From positions 1-64,000 of the forward strand of contig NZ_KB894657.1 in assembly GCF_000374585.1 (NCBI RefSeq): a stretch of 64,000 nt of DNA, written 5' to 3'. A program made the translations under genes and the position numbers. The DNA is from Phocaeicola barnesiae DSM 18169 = JCM 13652 (GTDB lineage Bacteria > Bacteroidota > Bacteroidia > Bacteroidales > Bacteroidaceae). Numbering within the stretch: position 1 is the first letter of the stretch; every line of letters starts with the position of its first letter. The notes below the pieces were generated by a model, which was not told the origin of the DNA, searched no databases, and was given only the letters and a program-made list of their open reading frames with translations. Shown here one piece after another: positions 29,254 to 40,766 of this stretch.

Positions 29254-31371
29254 ATGGCTAAACATGATTTGCATTTGACCCGTAACATCGGTATCATGGC
29301 GCACATCGATGCTGGTAAGACAACTACTTCTGAACGTATCTTGTTTTACACCGGTCTGACTCACAAAATCGGTGAGGTACACGATGGTGCTGCTACTATG
29401 GACTGGATGGAACAGGAGCAGGAACGTGGTATCACTATTACTTCAGCTGCTACCACTACTTACTGGAACTATGCGGGTAACAAGTATAAAATTAACTTGA
29501 TTGACACTCCGGGACACGTTGACTTTACCGCTGAGGTAGAACGTTCACTGCGTGTATTGGACGGTGCTGTCGCTACTTACTGTGCAGTAGGTGGTGTAGA
29601 ACCGCAGTCAGAAACTGTATGGCGTCAGGCTGACAAGTACAATGTACCTCGTATCGGTTACGTAAACAAAATGGACCGTTCAGGTGCTGACTTCTTCGAA
29701 GTAGTACGTCAGATGAAAGACGTTCTGGGCGCTAACCCATGTCCGGTTGTTATTCCTATCGGTGCTGAAGAAAACTTCAAGGGTGTAGTTGACCTGATCA
29801 AGATGAAAGCTATCCTGTGGCACGATGAAACCATGGGTGCTGACTACGATGTTGAAGAAATCCCGGCTAATCTGGTAGACGAAGCCAACGAATGGAGAGA
29901 CAAGATGCTGGAAAAGGTAGCTGAGTTCGACGAAGCTCTGATGGAGAAATACTTCGACGATCCTTCTACTATCACTGAAGAAGAAGTGATGCGTGCATTG
30001 CGTGCCGGTACACTGAAGATGGAAATCGTTCCGATGTTGTGCGGTTCTTCATTCAAGAACAAAGGTGTACAGACTCTGTTGGACTATGTATGTGCTTTCT
30101 TGCCTTCTCCGCTGGATACTCCGAACATCATCGGTACCAACCCGACAACAGGTGCTGAAGAAGACCGTAAACCGGATGAAGACGAAAAGACTTCTGCTTT
30201 GGCGTTCAAGATTGCTACTGACCCGTATGTAGGCCGTCTGACTTTCTTCCGTGTTTACTCTGGTAAGGTAGAAGCCGGTTCATATATCTACAACTCTCGT
30301 TCTGGTAAGAAAGAACGTGTATCTCGTTTGTTCCAGATGCATTCTAACAAACAGAACCCGGTTGAAGTAATCAGTGCAGGTGATATCGGTGCAGGTGTTG
30401 GTTTCAAGGATATCCGTACAGGTGATACACTGTGTGACGAAACAGCTCCGATCGTATTGGAATCTATGGACTTCCCGGAACCGGTTATCGGTATCGCAGT
30501 AGAGCCGAAGACTCAGAAAGACTTGGACAAGCTGTCTAACGGTTTGGCTAAGCTGGCTGAAGAAGACCCGACATTTACTGTGAAGACTGACGAACAGACT
30601 GGTCAGACAGTCATCTCTGGTATGGGTGAGCTTCACTTGGATATCATCATCGACCGTCTGAAACGTGAGTTCAAGGTTGAATGTAACCAGGGTCGTCCGC
30701 AGGTTAACTACAAGGAAGCTATCACGAAGACCGTTGAATTGCGTGAAGTTTACAAGAAACAGTCTGGTGGTCGCGGTAAGTTCGCCGACATCATCGTAAC
30801 CATCGGCCCGGTTGACGATGACTTCAAGCAGGGTGGTCTGCAGTTCATTGACGAAGTGAAGGGTGGTAACGTACCTAAGGAATTCATTCCTTCTGTACAG
30901 AAAGGTTTCCAGACAGCTATGAAGAACGGTGTATTGGCCGGCTTCCCGCTCGATTCACTGAAGGTTGTGTTGAAGGATGGTTCATTCCACCCGGTAGACT
31001 CTGACCAGTTGTCATTCGAAATCTGTGCTATCCAGGCTTACAAGAACGCTTGTGCCAAGGCAGGACCTGTTTTGATGGAACCTATCATGAAGCTGGAAGT
31101 TGTTACTCCGGAAGAAAACATGGGTGACGTTATCGGTGACTTGAACAAGCGTCGTGGTCAGGTTGAAGGTATGGAATCAAGCCGTTCAGGTGCCCGCATC
31201 GTGAAGGCAATGGTTCCGCTGGCAGAAATGTTCGGTTACGTAACTGCATTGCGTACCATCACTTCTGGTCGTGCTACTTCTTCTATGACATACGATCACC
31301 ACGCTCAGGTATCTTCTTCTATCGCCAAGACTGTGCTTGAAGAAGTGAAGGGACGTGTAGACTTGGTCTAA
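29254..31371 (+). CDS. fusA: Elongation factor G
   Basis: EF-G (705 residues) drives translocation. GTPase motifs AHIDAGKTT (residues 16-24), DTPGHVDF and NKMD are intact, followed by domains II-V. No tuf follows it, and the next gene is rpsJ after a 110-nt spacer with a hairpin. Confidence 0.98.
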   Translation: MAKHDLHLTRNIGIMAHIDAGKTTTSERILFYTGLTHKIGEVHDGAATMDWMEQEQERGITITSAATTTYWNYAGNKYKINLIDTPGHVDFTAEVERSLRVLDGAVATYCAVGGVEPQSETVWRQADKYNVPRIGYVNKMDRSGADFFEVVRQMKDVLGANPCPVVIPIGAEENFKGVVDLIKMKAILWHDETMGADYDVEEIPANLVDEANEWRDKMLEKVAEFDEALMEKYFDDPSTITEEEVMRALRAGTLKMEIVPMLCGSSFKNKGVQTLLDYVCAFLPSPLDTPNIIGTNPTTGAEEDRKPDEDEKTSALAFKIATDPYVGRLTFFRVYSGKVEAGSYIYNSRSGKKERVSRLFQMHSNKQNPVEVISAGDIGAGVGFKDIRTGDTLCDETAPIVLESMDFPEPVIGIAVEPKTQKDLDKLSNGLAKLAEEDPTFTVKTDEQTGQTVISGMGELHLDIIIDRLKREFKVECNQGRPQVNYKEAITKTVELREVYKKQSGGRGKFADIIVTIGPVDDDFKQGGLQFIDEVKGGNVPKEFIPSVQKGFQTAMKNGVLAGFPLDSLKVVLKDGSFHPVDSDQLSFEICAIQAYKNACAKAGPVLMEPIMKLEVVTPEENMGDVIGDLNKRRGQVEGMESSRSGARIVKAMVPLAEMFGYVTALRTITSGRATSSMTYDHHAQVSSSIAKTVLEEVKGRVDLV

Positions 31372-31394
31372 CCCACTTTTAAAACATACAGGCA

Positions 31395-31438
31395 GAAGCT
31401 GATGAGGGCTAGCGAATGACTCTTAGCCCTCATGCTTC
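31395..31438 (+). terminator. Hairpin between fusA and rpsJ
   Basis: GAAGCTGATGAGGGCTA pairs with TAGCCCTCATGCTTC with a 2-nt bulge and a 12-nt loop. A pyrimidine-rich tail follows (TTCCTCTTCT). It could end the str operon or act as an S10-operon attenuator. Confidence 0.6.
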
Positions 31439-31481
31439 TTCCTCTTCTATATTTAATCATCAATATAAATAAAAACAAAGA

Positions 31482-31787
31482 ATGAGTCAGAAAATCAGAA
31501 TTAAACTGAAATCTTACGATCACAACTTGGTAGACAAGTCAGCAGAAAAGATTGTAAGAACCGTGAAGGCTACAGGTGCTATCGTGAGCGGCCCGATTCC
31601 ATTGCCAACTCACAAGCGTATTTTCACAGTGAACCGTTCAACTTTCGTAAACAAGAAGTCTCGTGAACAGTTCGAATTGTCTTCTTACAAGCGTCTGATT
31701 GACATCTATAGCTCAACTGCCAAGACAGTAGATGCTTTGATGAAATTGGAATTGCCGAGTGGAGTAGAAGTAGAAATTAAAGTTTAA
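31482..31787 (+). CDS. rpsJ: 30S ribosomal protein uS10
   Basis: uS10 (101 residues, [20 protein letters not shown]) is a 30S head protein that also joins NusB in antitermination. It is the first gene of the S10 operon. Confidence 0.97.
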   Translation: MSQKIRIKLKSYDHNLVDKSAEKIVRTVKATGAIVSGPIPLPTHKRIFTVNRSTFVNKKSREQFELSSYKRLIDIYSSTAKTVDALMKLELPSGVEVEIKV

Positions 31788-31808
31788 TGAATTTAAAAAT
31801 TAACTGAA

Positions 31809-32426
31809 ATGCCAGGATTATTAGGAAAGAAAATCGGAATGACATCCGTTTTCAGTGCTGATGGTAAGAATGTACCATGCACTGTTATCGAAGCTGGTCC
31901 TTGTGTAGTTACTCAGATCAAGAGTGTAGAAAAGGATGGTTATGCTGCAGTTCAGGTAGGTTTCCAGGACAAGAAGGAAAAGCATACTACCAAACCGTTG
32001 ATGGGACACTTTAAGAAAGCCGGAGTAACTCCAAAGAGACACTTGGCCGAGTTCAAAGATTTCTCAGAAGAATTGAATTTAGGTGATACCATCACTGTAG
32101 AACTGTTCAACGATGCTGCTTATGTAGACGTTATCGGAACTTCTAAGGGTAAAGGTTTCCAGGGTGTTGTAAAACGCCATGGTTTCGGTGGTGTAGGTCA
32201 GACTACTCACGGTCAGCACAACCGTGCCCGTAAGCCGGGTTCTATCGGTGCTTGTTCTTATCCGGCCAAAGTATTCAAGGGAATGCGCATGGGCGGCCAG
32301 ATGGGTGGTGACAGAGTGACTACTCATAACTTACAGGTATTAAAAGTAATTCCTGAACACAACCTGCTGTTGATCAAGGGTTCTGTTCCGGGTTGCAAAG
32401 GTTCAATCGTAATAATTGAGAAATAA
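31809..32426 (+). CDS. rplC: 50S ribosomal protein uL3
   Basis: uL3 (205 residues) reaches the peptidyl-transferase centre through the loop [19 protein letters not shown]. Its TAA stop overlaps the rplD start by one base (TAATG), which implies translational coupling. Confidence 0.97.
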   Translation: MPGLLGKKIGMTSVFSADGKNVPCTVIEAGPCVVTQIKSVEKDGYAAVQVGFQDKKEKHTTKPLMGHFKKAGVTPKRHLAEFKDFSEELNLGDTITVELFNDAAYVDVIGTSKGKGFQGVVKRHGFGGVGQTTHGQHNRARKPGSIGACSYPAKVFKGMRMGGQMGGDRVTTHNLQVLKVIPEHNLLLIKGSVPGCKGSIVIIEK

Positions 32427-33055
32427 TGGAAGTTAACGTATTAAATATCAAAGGTGAGGATACTGGAAGAAAGGTTTCTTTGAATGAAGCTATCTTCGGA
32501 ATCGAACCGAATGACCACGCTATCTATCTGGCTGTAAAGCAGTTTATGGCTAATCAGCGCCAGGGAACTCACAAGTCAAAGGAAAGAAGCGAAATCAGTG
32601 GTTCTACTCGTAAATTAGGCCGCCAGAAAGGTGGAGGTGGTGCACGTCGTGGTGACATCAACTCACCGGTATTGGTAGGTGGTGCCCGTGTTTTCGGTCC
32701 TAAACCACGTGACTATTGGTTCAAATTGAACAAGAAGGTAAAAGCGTTGGCACGTAAGTCTGCTTTGTCTTACAAAGCTCAGGCAAACAGCATCGTAGTA
32801 GTAGAAGACTTCACTTTCGAAGCTCCTAAGACTAAAGATTTCGTAAATGTTGTGAATAATCTTAAAGTAGCTGGTAAAAAGCTGCTTATGGTTTTGCCGG
32901 AAGCTAATAAAAACGTATATTTGTCTGCTCGTAACTTAGAGCGTACAAATGTTACCATTGCTTCTGCGCTGAATACATATGCTGTATTGAACGCAGAAAC
33001 TCTTGTTGTTACAGAGAACGCATTGAAAGCTATCGAGGAAACCTTAGTTAAATGA
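32426..33055 (+). CDS. rplD: 50S ribosomal protein uL4
   Basis: uL4 (209 residues) lines the exit tunnel with its loop [18 protein letters not shown] and represses the S10 operon in E. coli. It starts within the rplC stop codon. Confidence 0.97.
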   Translation: MEVNVLNIKGEDTGRKVSLNEAIFGIEPNDHAIYLAVKQFMANQRQGTHKSKERSEISGSTRKLGRQKGGGGARRGDINSPVLVGGARVFGPKPRDYWFKLNKKVKALARKSALSYKAQANSIVVVEDFTFEAPKTKDFVNVVNNLKVAGKKLLMVLPEANKNVYLSARNLERTNVTIASALNTYAVLNAETLVVTENALKAIEETLVK

Positions 33056-33074
33056 TTAAAGGAGGCGAAGTAAT

Positions 33075-33365
33075 ATGGGAATCATAATCAAACCGTTAGT
33101 TACCGAAAAGATGACAGGAATCTCTGAAAAATCAAACCGTTTCGGATTCGTTGTTCGTCCTAACGCTAACAAATTAGAAATTAAGAGTGAAATCGAAGCT
33201 TTGTATAACGTGACAGTTCTTGAAGTGAACACCATGCGTTACGCTGGCAAGAACAAGAGCCGTTATACTAAATCTGGCCTGATCAATGGTCGTACAAACG
33301 CTTACAAGAAAGCAATCGTAACATTGAAGGAAGGCGATACTATTGATTTTTATAGCAATATTTAA
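33075..33365 (+). CDS. rplW: 50S ribosomal protein uL23
   Basis: uL23 (96 residues, MGIIIKPLVTEKMTGISEK) sits at the tunnel exit and docks trigger factor and SRP. AAAGGAGG (33058-33065) stands nine bases before ATG, one of the few strong Shine-Dalgarno sequences in the window. Confidence 0.96.
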   Translation: MGIIIKPLVTEKMTGISEKSNRFGFVVRPNANKLEIKSEIEALYNVTVLEVNTMRYAGKNKSRYTKSGLINGRTNAYKKAIVTLKEGDTIDFYSNI

Positions 33366-33372
33366 ATAGAAG

Positions 33373-34194
33373 ATGGCAGTACGTAAATTTAAGCCCACAA
33401 CACCGGGGCAGAGACACAAAATTATTGGTACTTTTGAAGAAATTACTGCATCGGTACCAGAAAAATCTCTTGTATATGGAAAGCGTTCTACAGGTGGTCG
33501 TAACCATGTAGGTAAGATGACAATGCGCTATATCGGCGGTGGTCACAAGAGAAAATTCCGTATGATCGATTTCAAGAGAAATAAAGACGGTGTTCCAGCA
33601 GTGGTTAAGACAATCGAATACGATCCGAACCGTTCGGCTCGTATCGCTCTGTTGTTCTACGCTGATGGTGAAAAGAGATATATCATTGCTCCTAATGGAC
33701 TGCAGGTAGGCAGCACATTGATGTCTGGAGCGAATGCGGCGCCTGAGATTGGTAACGCACTTCCGCTTGAAAACATTCCGGTCGGTACTGTAATTCACAA
33801 CATCGAATTGCGTCCGGGCCAGGGTGCTGCTTTGGTTAGATCGGCTGGTAACTTTGCTCAGTTGACCTCTCGCGAAGGTAAGTATTGTGTCATCAAATTG
33901 CCTTCAGGTGAAGTAAGACAGATTTTAAGTGCTTGTAAAGCTACAATCGGTAGCGTAGGTAACTCAGACCACGCTCTGGAAGCATCAGGTAAAGCAGGTC
34001 GCTCTCGCTGGTTAGGACGTCGTCCTCACAACCGTGGTGTCGTAATGAACCCAGTTGATCACCCGATGGGTGGTGGTGAAGGTCGTCAGTCTGGAGGACA
34101 CCCGAGATCACGTACAGGTTTGTATGCTAAGGGCTTGAAGACAAGAGCACCTAAGAAACAGTCTTCTAAATATATTATCGAGAGAAGAAAGTAA
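33373..34194 (+). CDS. rplB: 50S ribosomal protein uL2
   Basis: uL2 (273 residues) is needed for subunit joining and peptidyl transfer. The conserved segment [18 protein letters not shown], which holds the functionally important histidine, is intact. Confidence 0.98.
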   Translation: MAVRKFKPTTPGQRHKIIGTFEEITASVPEKSLVYGKRSTGGRNHVGKMTMRYIGGGHKRKFRMIDFKRNKDGVPAVVKTIEYDPNRSARIALLFYADGEKRYIIAPNGLQVGSTLMSGANAAPEIGNALPLENIPVGTVIHNIELRPGQGAALVRSAGNFAQLTSREGKYCVIKLPSGEVRQILSACKATIGSVGNSDHALEASGKAGRSRWLGRRPHNRGVVMNPVDHPMGGGEGRQSGGHPRSRTGLYAKGLKTRAPKKQSSKYIIERRK

Positions 34195-34216
34195 TAACTG
34201 ATTAATTGAGTAAATT

Positions 34217-34486
34217 ATGAGTCGTTCATTAAAAAAAGGTCCATATATTAATGTAAAACTGGAAAATAAGGTGCTGGCTATGAATGAAAGCGGCAAGAAA
34301 TCAGTTGTTAAGACTTGGGCTCGAGCTTCAATGATTTCGCCTGACTTCGTAGGGCATACAATTGCAGTTCACAACGGTAACAAATTTATTCCTGTTTATG
34401 TTACAGAAAACATGGTAGGACACAAGTTGGGTGAATTTGCCCCGACCCGTACATTCCGCGGCCATGCAGGTAACAAGAAAAAATAA
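34217..34486 (+). CDS. rpsS: 30S ribosomal protein uS19
   Basis: uS19 (89 residues, [19 protein letters not shown]) binds the 30S head beside uS13. The C-terminal [14 protein letters not shown] block is typical. Confidence 0.97.
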   Translation: MSRSLKKGPYINVKLENKVLAMNESGKKSVVKTWARASMISPDFVGHTIAVHNGNKFIPVYVTENMVGHKLGEFAPTRTFRGHAGNKKK

Positions 34487-34524
34487 TGACAGGAAACCTA
34501 TTTGAAATAATAAAGTAATAAATA

Positions 34525-34932
34525 ATGGGAGCAAGAAAAAAAATATCGGCTGAAAAGAGAAAAGAAGCCCTTAAAACCATGTATTTTGCAAAATTGCAAA
34601 ATGTGCCTACTTCTCCGCGTAAGATGCGTCTCGTGGCTGACATGATTCGCGGTATGGAAGTGAACAGAGCACTTGGTGTACTGAAGTTTTCTTCTAAGGA
34701 AGCTTCTGCAAGAGTGGAAAAACTGTTACGCTCTGCTATTGCTAACTGGGAACAGAAGAACGAACGCAAAGCTGAAGACGGCGAACTGTTTGTAACAAAG
34801 ATTTATGTTGACGGGGGAGCAACCTTGAAAAGAATGAGACCGGCTCCACAGGGTAGAGGTTACAGAATTCGCAAGCGCTCAAACCATGTGACTTTGTTCG
34901 TAGATTCTAAGAATACTAATGATAAAATTTAA
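34525..34932 (+). CDS. rplV: 50S ribosomal protein uL22
   Basis: uL22 (135 residues) extends a beta-hairpin into the exit tunnel ([20 protein letters not shown]). It is six bases from rpsC. Confidence 0.97.
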   Translation: MGARKKISAEKRKEALKTMYFAKLQNVPTSPRKMRLVADMIRGMEVNRALGVLKFSSKEASARVEKLLRSAIANWEQKNERKAEDGELFVTKIYVDGGATLKRMRPAPQGRGYRIRKRSNHVTLFVDSKNTNDKI

Positions 34933-34938
34933 GACTAG

Positions 34939-35670
34939 ATGGGACAGAAAGTTAATCCGATAAGCAACCGTTTAGGAATTATCAGAGGATGGGATTCTAA
35001 CTGGTACGGTGGCAAGAACTATGGTGATGCTTTGGTAGAAGACAGCAAAATCCGTAAATATCTGAATGCCAGACTTGCAAAAGCCAGCGTTTCACGAATT
35101 GTAATTGAACGTACTCTGAAATTGGTGACCATTACAGTATGTACTGCTCGCCCGGGTATTATCATTGGTAAAGGTGGTCAGGAAGTTGACAAGTTGAAGG
35201 AAGAGTTGAAGAAGATCACCGACAAAGACATCCAGATCAACATCTTCGAAGTGAAGAGACCGGAACTTGATGCTGTCATCGTAGCGAACAACATCGCTCG
35301 CCAGGTAGAAGGCAAGATTGCTTACCGCCGTGCTATCAAGATGGCCATCGCAAACACGATGCGTATGGGTGCTGAAGGTATCAAGGTGCTGATTTCAGGC
35401 CGTCTGAACGGTGCTGAAATGGCTCGCTCTGAAATGTATAAGGAAGGACGTACTCCGCTGCACACATTCCGTGCTGATATCGACTACTGTCATACCGAAG
35501 CGCTGACTAAGGTTGGTCTGCTGGGTATCAAGGTATGGATCTGCCGCGGTGAAGTTTACGGCAAACGTGAACTGGCTCCGAACTTCGTTCAGACGAAGGA
35601 AAGCGGCCGCAACGGCAATAACAACAACGGTGGAAAGAATTTCCGCAGAAAGAAAAACAACAATCGCTAA
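34939..35670 (+). CDS. rpsC: 30S ribosomal protein uS3
   Basis: uS3 (243 residues) lies at the mRNA entry. The KH-domain GxxG motif is in [13 protein letters not shown]. The C-terminus has an asparagine- and lysine-rich tail ([15 protein letters not shown]). Confidence 0.97.
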   Translation: MGQKVNPISNRLGIIRGWDSNWYGGKNYGDALVEDSKIRKYLNARLAKASVSRIVIERTLKLVTITVCTARPGIIIGKGGQEVDKLKEELKKITDKDIQINIFEVKRPELDAVIVANNIARQVEGKIAYRRAIKMAIANTMRMGAEGIKVLISGRLNGAEMARSEMYKEGRTPLHTFRADIDYCHTEALTKVGLLGIKVWICRGEVYGKRELAPNFVQTKESGRNGNNNNGGKNFRRKKNNNR

Positions 35671-35691
35671 CGAATTTGAATTTTAGGAATT

Positions 35692-36123
35692 ATGTTACAA
35701 CCGAAAAAGACAAAATTCAGAAGACAGCAGAAAGGTAGCGCTAAAGGAAACGCCCAGAGAGGTCATCAGTTGGCCTTCGGTTCATTCGGTATCAAGTCTT
35801 TACAGACTAAATGGATCACCGGTCGTCAGATTGAGGCAGCTCGTATTGCTGTAACAAGATATATGCAGCGTCAGGGACAGATTTGGATTCGCATTTTCCC
35901 GGATAAACCGATTACTCGCAAGCCTGCTGATGTACGTATGGGTAAAGGTAAAGGTAGTCCGGAAGGTTTCGTAGCTCCTGTAACTCCGGGTCGTATTCTG
36001 ATCGAAGTTGAAGGTGTATCTTTCGATATTGCAAAGGAAGCTTTGCGCTTGGCCGCACAGAAACTTCCTGTTACAACTAAGTTTATTGTTAGACGTGATT
36101 ACGACGCAAGTCAAAACGCTTGA
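35692..36123 (+). CDS. rplP: 50S ribosomal protein uL16
   Basis: uL16 (143 residues, [15 protein letters not shown]) organises the tRNA-binding side of the 50S subunit. The segment [20 protein letters not shown] is conserved and includes the arginine modified in some bacteria. Confidence 0.97.
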   Translation: MLQPKKTKFRRQQKGSAKGNAQRGHQLAFGSFGIKSLQTKWITGRQIEAARIAVTRYMQRQGQIWIRIFPDKPITRKPADVRMGKGKGSPEGFVAPVTPGRILIEVEGVSFDIAKEALRLAAQKLPVTTKFIVRRDYDASQNA

Positions 36124-36130
36124 TTGAGAT

Positions 36131-36325
36131 ATGAAGATTGCAGAAATTAGAGAAATAGCTACCAACGAATTGGCTGAAAGAATCCAGACTGAGGAAGCCA
36201 ATTACAATCAGATGGTGTTGAATCATTCGATTTCTCCGCTGGAGAATCCTGCTCAGATTAAGAACCTGCGCAGAACTATTGCACGAATGAAGACTGAATT
36301 GCGTCAGAGAGAACTTAACAAATAA
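36131..36325 (+). CDS. rpmC: 50S ribosomal protein uL29
   Basis: uL29 (64 residues) is a two-helix protein near the tunnel exit. It starts [18 protein letters not shown] and ends in the basic helix [20 protein letters not shown]. Confidence 0.95.
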   Translation: MKIAEIREIATNELAERIQTEEANYNQMVLNHSISPLENPAQIKNLRRTIARMKTELRQRELNK

Positions 36326-36336
36326 TAATGGTCCTG

Positions 36337-36594
36337 ATGGAAGCTAGAAATTTAAGAAAAGAAAGAACAGGTGTTGTAGTAAGCAACAAGATGGATAAGA
36401 CCATTACTGTTGCTGCTAAGTTCAAGGAAAAACACCCTATTTATGGTAAGTTCGTTTCTAAAACGAAAAAGTACCATGCTCATGACGAAAAGAACGAATG
36501 CCAGGTCGGCGATACTGTACGTATCATGGAAACTCGTCCTTTGAGCAAAACCAAGAGATGGAGATTGATTGAAATTGTTGAAAGAGCTAAGTAA
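36337..36594 (+). CDS. rpsQ: 30S ribosomal protein uS17
   Basis: uS17 (85 residues) is a primary 16S rRNA-binding OB-fold protein. I chose ATG 36337 ([20 protein letters not shown]), the usual Bacteroides start. An ATG three codons upstream (36328), three bases after the rpmC stop, is an alternative. Confidence 0.95.
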   Translation: MEARNLRKERTGVVVSNKMDKTITVAAKFKEKHPIYGKFVSKTKKYHAHDEKNECQVGDTVRIMETRPLSKTKRWRLIEIVERAK

Positions 36595-36596
36595 TT

Positions 36597-36962
36597 ATGA
36601 TACAAGCAGAATCCAGACTTACAGTATGTGACAACAGTGGTGCAAAAGAGGCTCTTTGTATTCGCGTTTTAGGCGGTACAAAGAGACGCTATGCCTCTGT
36701 TGGGGATGTTATTGTAGTTTCAATAAAGAGTGTTATCCCCTCAAGTGATATTAAAAAAGGTGCAGTATCAAAGGCCTTGATTGTACGTACTAAGAAAGAA
36801 ATCCGTCGTGCTGACGGCTCTTACATTCGTTTTGATGACAATGCTTGCGTGTTGCTGAACAATGCAGGTGAAATTAGAGGAAGTCGTATCTTTGGCCCGG
36901 TTGCTCGTGAATTGCGTAACGCTAACATGAAGGTCGTTTCACTGGCACCTGAAGTACTTTAA
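36597..36962 (+). CDS. rplN: 50S ribosomal protein uL14
   Basis: uL14 (121 residues, [20 protein letters not shown]) forms an intersubunit bridge and binds the silencing factor RsfS. It is two bases from rpsQ. Confidence 0.98.
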   Translation: MIQAESRLTVCDNSGAKEALCIRVLGGTKRRYASVGDVIVVSIKSVIPSSDIKKGAVSKALIVRTKKEIRRADGSYIRFDDNACVLLNNAGEIRGSRIFGPVARELRNANMKVVSLAPEVL

Positions 36963-36982
36963 TTTTGTAAAAGATTTAAGTA

Positions 36983-37306
36983 ATGAGTAAATTACATATT
37001 AAGAAAGGCGATACAGTTTACGTAAACTCAGGCGAGGACAAAGGTAAGACTGGCCGCGTATTGAAAGTTCTTGTTAAAGAAGGACGTGCATTGGTAGAAG
37101 GTATCAACATGGTATCTAAGAGTACCAAACCGAGCGCTAAGAACCCTCAGGGTGGTATCGTGAAGCAGGAAGCTCCGATTCACATTTCAAACCTGAATCC
37201 GGTAGACCCGAAGACAGGAAAACCGACCCGTGTAGGTAGAAGAGAAAGTGCTGATGGAAGAACATTTGTTCGTTATGCTAAAAAATCAGGAGAGGAGATT
37301 AAATAA
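36983..37306 (+). CDS. rplX: 50S ribosomal protein uL24
   Basis: uL24 (107 residues) is a KOW-domain assembly initiator ([20 protein letters not shown]). Its stop codon overlaps the rplE start by one base. Confidence 0.97.
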   Translation: MSKLHIKKGDTVYVNSGEDKGKTGRVLKVLVKEGRALVEGINMVSKSTKPSAKNPQGGIVKQEAPIHISNLNPVDPKTGKPTRVGRRESADGRTFVRYAKKSGEEIK

Positions 37307-37863
37307 TGAGTAATACTGCAAGCCTTAAGAAAGAATATGCAGAGCGCATTGCTCCTGCGTTGAAGAATCAGTTCCAGTACTCTTCATCTATGCAGATTCC
37401 AGTACTCAAGAAGATTGTTATCAATCAGGGCTTGGGTATGGCTGTAGCTGATAAGAAAATCATCGATGTAGCCATCAACGAGTTGACAGCTATCACAGGT
37501 CAGAAGGCCGTTGCTACTGTATCTCGCAAAGATATCGCTAACTTCAAGTTGCGTAAGAAAATGCCGATCGGTGTAATGGTGACTTTGCGTCGTGAAAGAA
37601 TGTACGAATTCCTGGAAAAACTGGTACGTGTGGCTCTGCCTCGTATCCGTGACTTCAAGGGTATCGAAAGCAAGTTCGATGGTAGAGGTAACTATACCTT
37701 GGGTATCCAGGAACAGATCATCTTCCCTGAAATCAACATCGATTCTATCACAAAGATTCTGGGTATGAACATCACTTTCGTGACTACTGCTCAGACTGAC
37801 GAAGAAGGTTACGCCCTGTTGAAGGAATTCGGTTTACCGTTTAAAAACGCTAAAAAAGATTGA
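37306..37863 (+). CDS. rplE: 50S ribosomal protein uL5
   Basis: uL5 (185 residues) binds 5S rRNA and contacts P-site tRNA. Motifs [16 protein letters not shown] and RLGIQEQ-type FPEINIDSI are present. It begins inside the rplX stop codon. Confidence 0.97.
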   Translation: MSNTASLKKEYAERIAPALKNQFQYSSSMQIPVLKKIVINQGLGMAVADKKIIDVAINELTAITGQKAVATVSRKDIANFKLRKKMPIGVMVTLRRERMYEFLEKLVRVALPRIRDFKGIESKFDGRGNYTLGIQEQIIFPEINIDSITKILGMNITFVTTAQTDEEGYALLKEFGLPFKNAKKD

Positions 37864-37869
37864 TAAGTT

Positions 37870-38169
37870 ATGGCAAAAGAATCAATGAAGGCTCGTGAAG
37901 TTAGAAGAGCCAAACTCGTTGCTAAATATGCTGAGAAGCGTGCTGCATTGAAGAAGATTGTAAATACCGGTGACCCTGCTGAAGCTTTCGAAGCTGCTCA
38001 GAAACTGCAGGACCTGCCGAAGAATTCAAATCCGATTCGTTTGCATAACCGTTGCAAGCTGACTGGCCGTCCAAAAGGTTATATGCGTCAGTTCGGTATC
38101 TCACGTATCCAGTTCCGTGAAATGGCTTCTAACGGTTTGATTCCGGGCGTTAAGAAAGCAAGCTGGTAA
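37870..38169 (+). CDS. rpsN: 30S ribosomal protein uS14, zinc-independent form
   Basis: uS14 (99 residues) is the long form without a CxxC zinc ribbon. Its ending, [20 protein letters not shown] through GVKKASW, matches E. coli S14. Confidence 0.96.
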   Translation: MAKESMKAREVRRAKLVAKYAEKRAALKKIVNTGDPAEAFEAAQKLQDLPKNSNPIRLHNRCKLTGRPKGYMRQFGISRIQFREMASNGLIPGVKKASW

Positions 38170-38227
38170 ATTCTTTTATTATTAAATATTGTCAGGGTAG
38201 TCCTGATTAATTTAACAATTCATTTAT

Positions 38228-38623
38228 ATGACAGATCCAATCGCAGATTTTCTCACAAGATTGAGAAATGCAATTAGTGCTAAGCACAGAGTGGTGGAAG
38301 TACCTGCTTCAAACTTGAAAAAGGAAATTACAAAAATCCTGTTTGACAAAGGTTACATCCTGAACTACAAGTTCGTTGAAGATGGTCCTCAGGGTACTAT
38401 CAAGGTAGCTTTGAAGTACGATGCCGTAAATAAGGTAAACGCTATCAAGAAGCTTATCAGAGTATCAACTCCGGGTATGCGTAAGTATACCGGCTACAAA
38501 GACATGCCGAGAGTAATTAACGGATTAGGTATTGCTATCATATCTACATCCAAGGGTGTGATGACAGACAAAGAAGCTGCCGCTTTGAAGATCGGTGGTG
38601 AAGTTCTTTGCTATGTATATTAA
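38228..38623 (+). CDS. rpsH: 30S ribosomal protein uS8
   Basis: uS8 (131 residues, MTDPIADFLTRLRNAISAKH) binds the 16S central domain and represses the spc operon in E. coli. The C-terminal STSKGVMTDKEAAALKIGGE block is intact. Confidence 0.97.
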   Translation: MTDPIADFLTRLRNAISAKHRVVEVPASNLKKEITKILFDKGYILNYKFVEDGPQGTIKVALKYDAVNKVNAIKKLIRVSTPGMRKYTGYKDMPRVINGLGIAIISTSKGVMTDKEAAALKIGGEVLCYVY

Positions 38624-38639
38624 TGTAGGAGGATAAACT

Positions 38640-39209
38640 ATGTCAAGAATAGGTAAATTGCCCGTTAGTATCCCTGCTGGAGTAACAGTTACTCACAAGG
38701 ATAACGTAGTAAACGTAAAAGGCCCGAAAGGTGAGTTGAGTCAGTATGTAAATCCTGCTATCGATGTAGAGATTGCAGACGGACACGTGGTGTTGAAGGA
38801 AAATGAGAATGCTATGCTTGATAACCTGAAACAGCGTCATGCATTCCATGGTTTGTATCGTGCTTTGATCCACAACATGGTTGTAGGTGTTTCTGAAGGT
38901 TACAAGAAAGAGTTGGAACTTGTCGGTGTTGGTTACCGTGCTTCTAACAATGGTAACATCATTGATTTCGCATTGGGTTATACGCATAATATCTTTATGC
39001 AGTTGCCTCCTGAAATCAAGGTTGAAACTAAATCAGAAAGAAATAAGAACCCTCTTATCATATTGGAATCTTGTGACAAACAGCTGCTCGGTCAGGTTTG
39101 TTCAAAAATACGTTCTTTCCGTAAGCCTGAACCTTACAAAGGAAAAGGTATTAAGTTTGTTGGTGAAGAAATTCGTAGAAAGTCTGGTAAATCAGCTGGC
39201 GCTAAGTAA
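38640..39209 (+). CDS. rplF: 50S ribosomal protein uL6
   Basis: uL6 (189 residues, MSRIGKLPVSIPAGVTV) lies near the sarcin-ricin loop. AGGAGG (38627-38632) stands seven bases before ATG, a strong Shine-Dalgarno. Confidence 0.97.
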   Translation: MSRIGKLPVSIPAGVTVTHKDNVVNVKGPKGELSQYVNPAIDVEIADGHVVLKENENAMLDNLKQRHAFHGLYRALIHNMVVGVSEGYKKELELVGVGYRASNNGNIIDFALGYTHNIFMQLPPEIKVETKSERNKNPLIILESCDKQLLGQVCSKIRSFRKPEPYKGKGIKFVGEEIRRKSGKSAGAK

Positions 39210-39230
39210 TTCACATAAAATCGTACAATT

Positions 39231-39572
39231 ATGACAACAAAAATTGAAAGACGAATTAAGATCAAATATAGAGTACGCAACAAGATTTCAGGTACCGCTG
39301 AACGTCCGCGTATGAGTGTGTTTAGAAGTAACAAGCAGATTTATGTTCAGGTTATCGACGATTTGAGCGGTAGAACATTGGCTGCTGCTTCTTCACTGGG
39401 TATGGAAACTATGCCTAAGAAAGAACAGGCTGCTAAGGTTGGTGAACTGATCGCTAAGAAAGCTCAGGAAGCTGGTATTACGACTGTCGTATTCGACCGT
39501 AATGGTTACTTGTATCATGGGAGAGTAAAAGAAGTGGCTGATGCTGCTCGTAACGGTGGACTTAAATTTTAA
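39231..39572 (+). CDS. rplR: 50S ribosomal protein uL18
   Basis: uL18 (113 residues) binds 5S rRNA with uL5. [20 protein letters not shown] and the [20 protein letters not shown] ending are typical. Confidence 0.97.
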   Translation: MTTKIERRIKIKYRVRNKISGTAERPRMSVFRSNKQIYVQVIDDLSGRTLAAASSLGMETMPKKEQAAKVGELIAKKAQEAGITTVVFDRNGYLYHGRVKEVADAARNGGLKF

Positions 39573-39578
39573 TGAATT

Positions 39579-40094
39579 ATGGCAGTTAATAATAGAGTTA
39601 AGATCACTAACGATATAGAATTAAAAGATAGACTGGTTGCAATCAACCGCGTTACTAAAGTTACCAAAGGTGGTAGAACTTTCAGCTTCGCTGCAATCGT
39701 TGTTGTTGGTAACGAAGATGGTATCATCGGTTGGGGACTGGGTAAAGCAGGTGAAGTGACTGCAGCAATCGCCAAAGGTGTAGAAGCTGCTAAGAAGAAC
39801 CTGACCCGCGTTCCTGTATTGAAAGGTACTGTTCCTCACGAACAGTCTGCTAAATTCGGTGGCGCTGAAGTATTCATCAAACCGGCTTCAACCGGTACCG
39901 GAGTAGTAGCCGGTGGTGCAATGCGTGCCGTATTGGAAAGTGTTGGTATTACTGACGTTCTGGCTAAGTCTAAGGGTTCATCTAACCCTCACAACCTGGT
40001 TAAGGCTACAATCCTGGCTCTGAGCGAAATGAGAGATGCTCGCATGGTGGCTCAGAATAGAGGTGTAAGTTTGGAAAAAGTATTTAGAGGATAA
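39579..40094 (+). CDS. rpsE: 30S ribosomal protein uS5
   Basis: uS5 (171 residues) acts in decoding fidelity and mRNA unwinding. The N-terminal double-stranded RNA-binding domain ([20 protein letters not shown]) and the [11 protein letters not shown] block are present. Confidence 0.97.
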   Translation: MAVNNRVKITNDIELKDRLVAINRVTKVTKGGRTFSFAAIVVVGNEDGIIGWGLGKAGEVTAAIAKGVEAAKKNLTRVPVLKGTVPHEQSAKFGGAEVFIKPASTGTGVVAGGAMRAVLESVGITDVLAKSKGSSNPHNLVKATILALSEMRDARMVAQNRGVSLEKVFRG

Positions 40095-40106
40095 GGAGGA
40101 ATCAAT

Positions 40107-40283
40107 ATGTCAACTATTAAGATCAAACAAGTAAAGAGTAGAATCGGCGCTCCGGCTGACCAGAAGAGAACGTTGGACGCACTGGGCCTTCGCAAATTGA
40201 ATCGTGTGGTTGAACACGAAGAAACTCCTTCGATTCTGGGTATGATCAGCAAGGTAAAACACCTGGTTGAGATTGTTAAGTAA
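40107..40283 (+). CDS. rpmD: 50S ribosomal protein uL30
   Basis: A short frame of 58 residues begins MSTIKIKQVKSRIGAPADQK, continues LDALGLRKLNRVVEHEETPS and ends VKHLVEIVK, which is uL30. It lies between rpsE and rplO as expected in the spc operon. AAGGAGG (40093-40099) seven bases before ATG is a strong Shine-Dalgarno. Confidence 0.95.
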   Translation: MSTIKIKQVKSRIGAPADQKRTLDALGLRKLNRVVEHEETPSILGMISKVKHLVEIVK

Positions 40284-40315
40284 TTTGTTGGTTAATACTA
40301 AAGATTTTTTACAAT

Positions 40316-40762
40316 ATGAATTTGAATAATTTGCGTCCTGCAGAAGGTTCTGTCAAAACTAGAAAAAGAGTTGGTCGTGGTGCCGGTTCAGGTTTAGGTG
40401 GTACTTCAACAAGAGGACATAAAGGAGCAAAGCAGAGATCTGGTTACTCTAAGAAGATCGGTTTCGAAGGTGGTCAGATGCCTCTCCAGCGTCGTGTTCC
40501 GAAATTTGGTTTCAAGAATATCAACCGTGTAGAATATAAAGCTATTAACTTGGATACTATCCAGAAGTTGGCTGAAGCCAAGAGTCTGTCTAAGGTAGGT
40601 GTTAATGACTTGATTGAAGCTGGTTTCATCTCTTCTAACCAATTAGTGAAAGTTCTAGGCAACGGTGGTTTGACTATCAAACTCGACGTAGAAGCAAATG
40701 CTTTCTCTAAGAGTGCGGTAGCTGCAATCGAAGCCGTTGGTGGTAATGCAGTAAAACTCTGA
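40316..40762 (+). CDS. rplO: 50S ribosomal protein uL15
   Basis: uL15 (148 residues, MNLNNLRPAEGSVKTRKRVG) is a late assembly protein with a glycine-rich N-terminal arm (GRGAGSGLGGTSTRGHKGAK). secY starts four bases after it. Confidence 0.97.
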   Translation: MNLNNLRPAEGSVKTRKRVGRGAGSGLGGTSTRGHKGAKQRSGYSKKIGFEGGQMPLQRRVPKFGFKNINRVEYKAINLDTIQKLAEAKSLSKVGVNDLIEAGFISSNQLVKVLGNGGLTIKLDVEANAFSKSAVAAIEAVGGNAVKL

Positions 40763-40766
40763 TTCA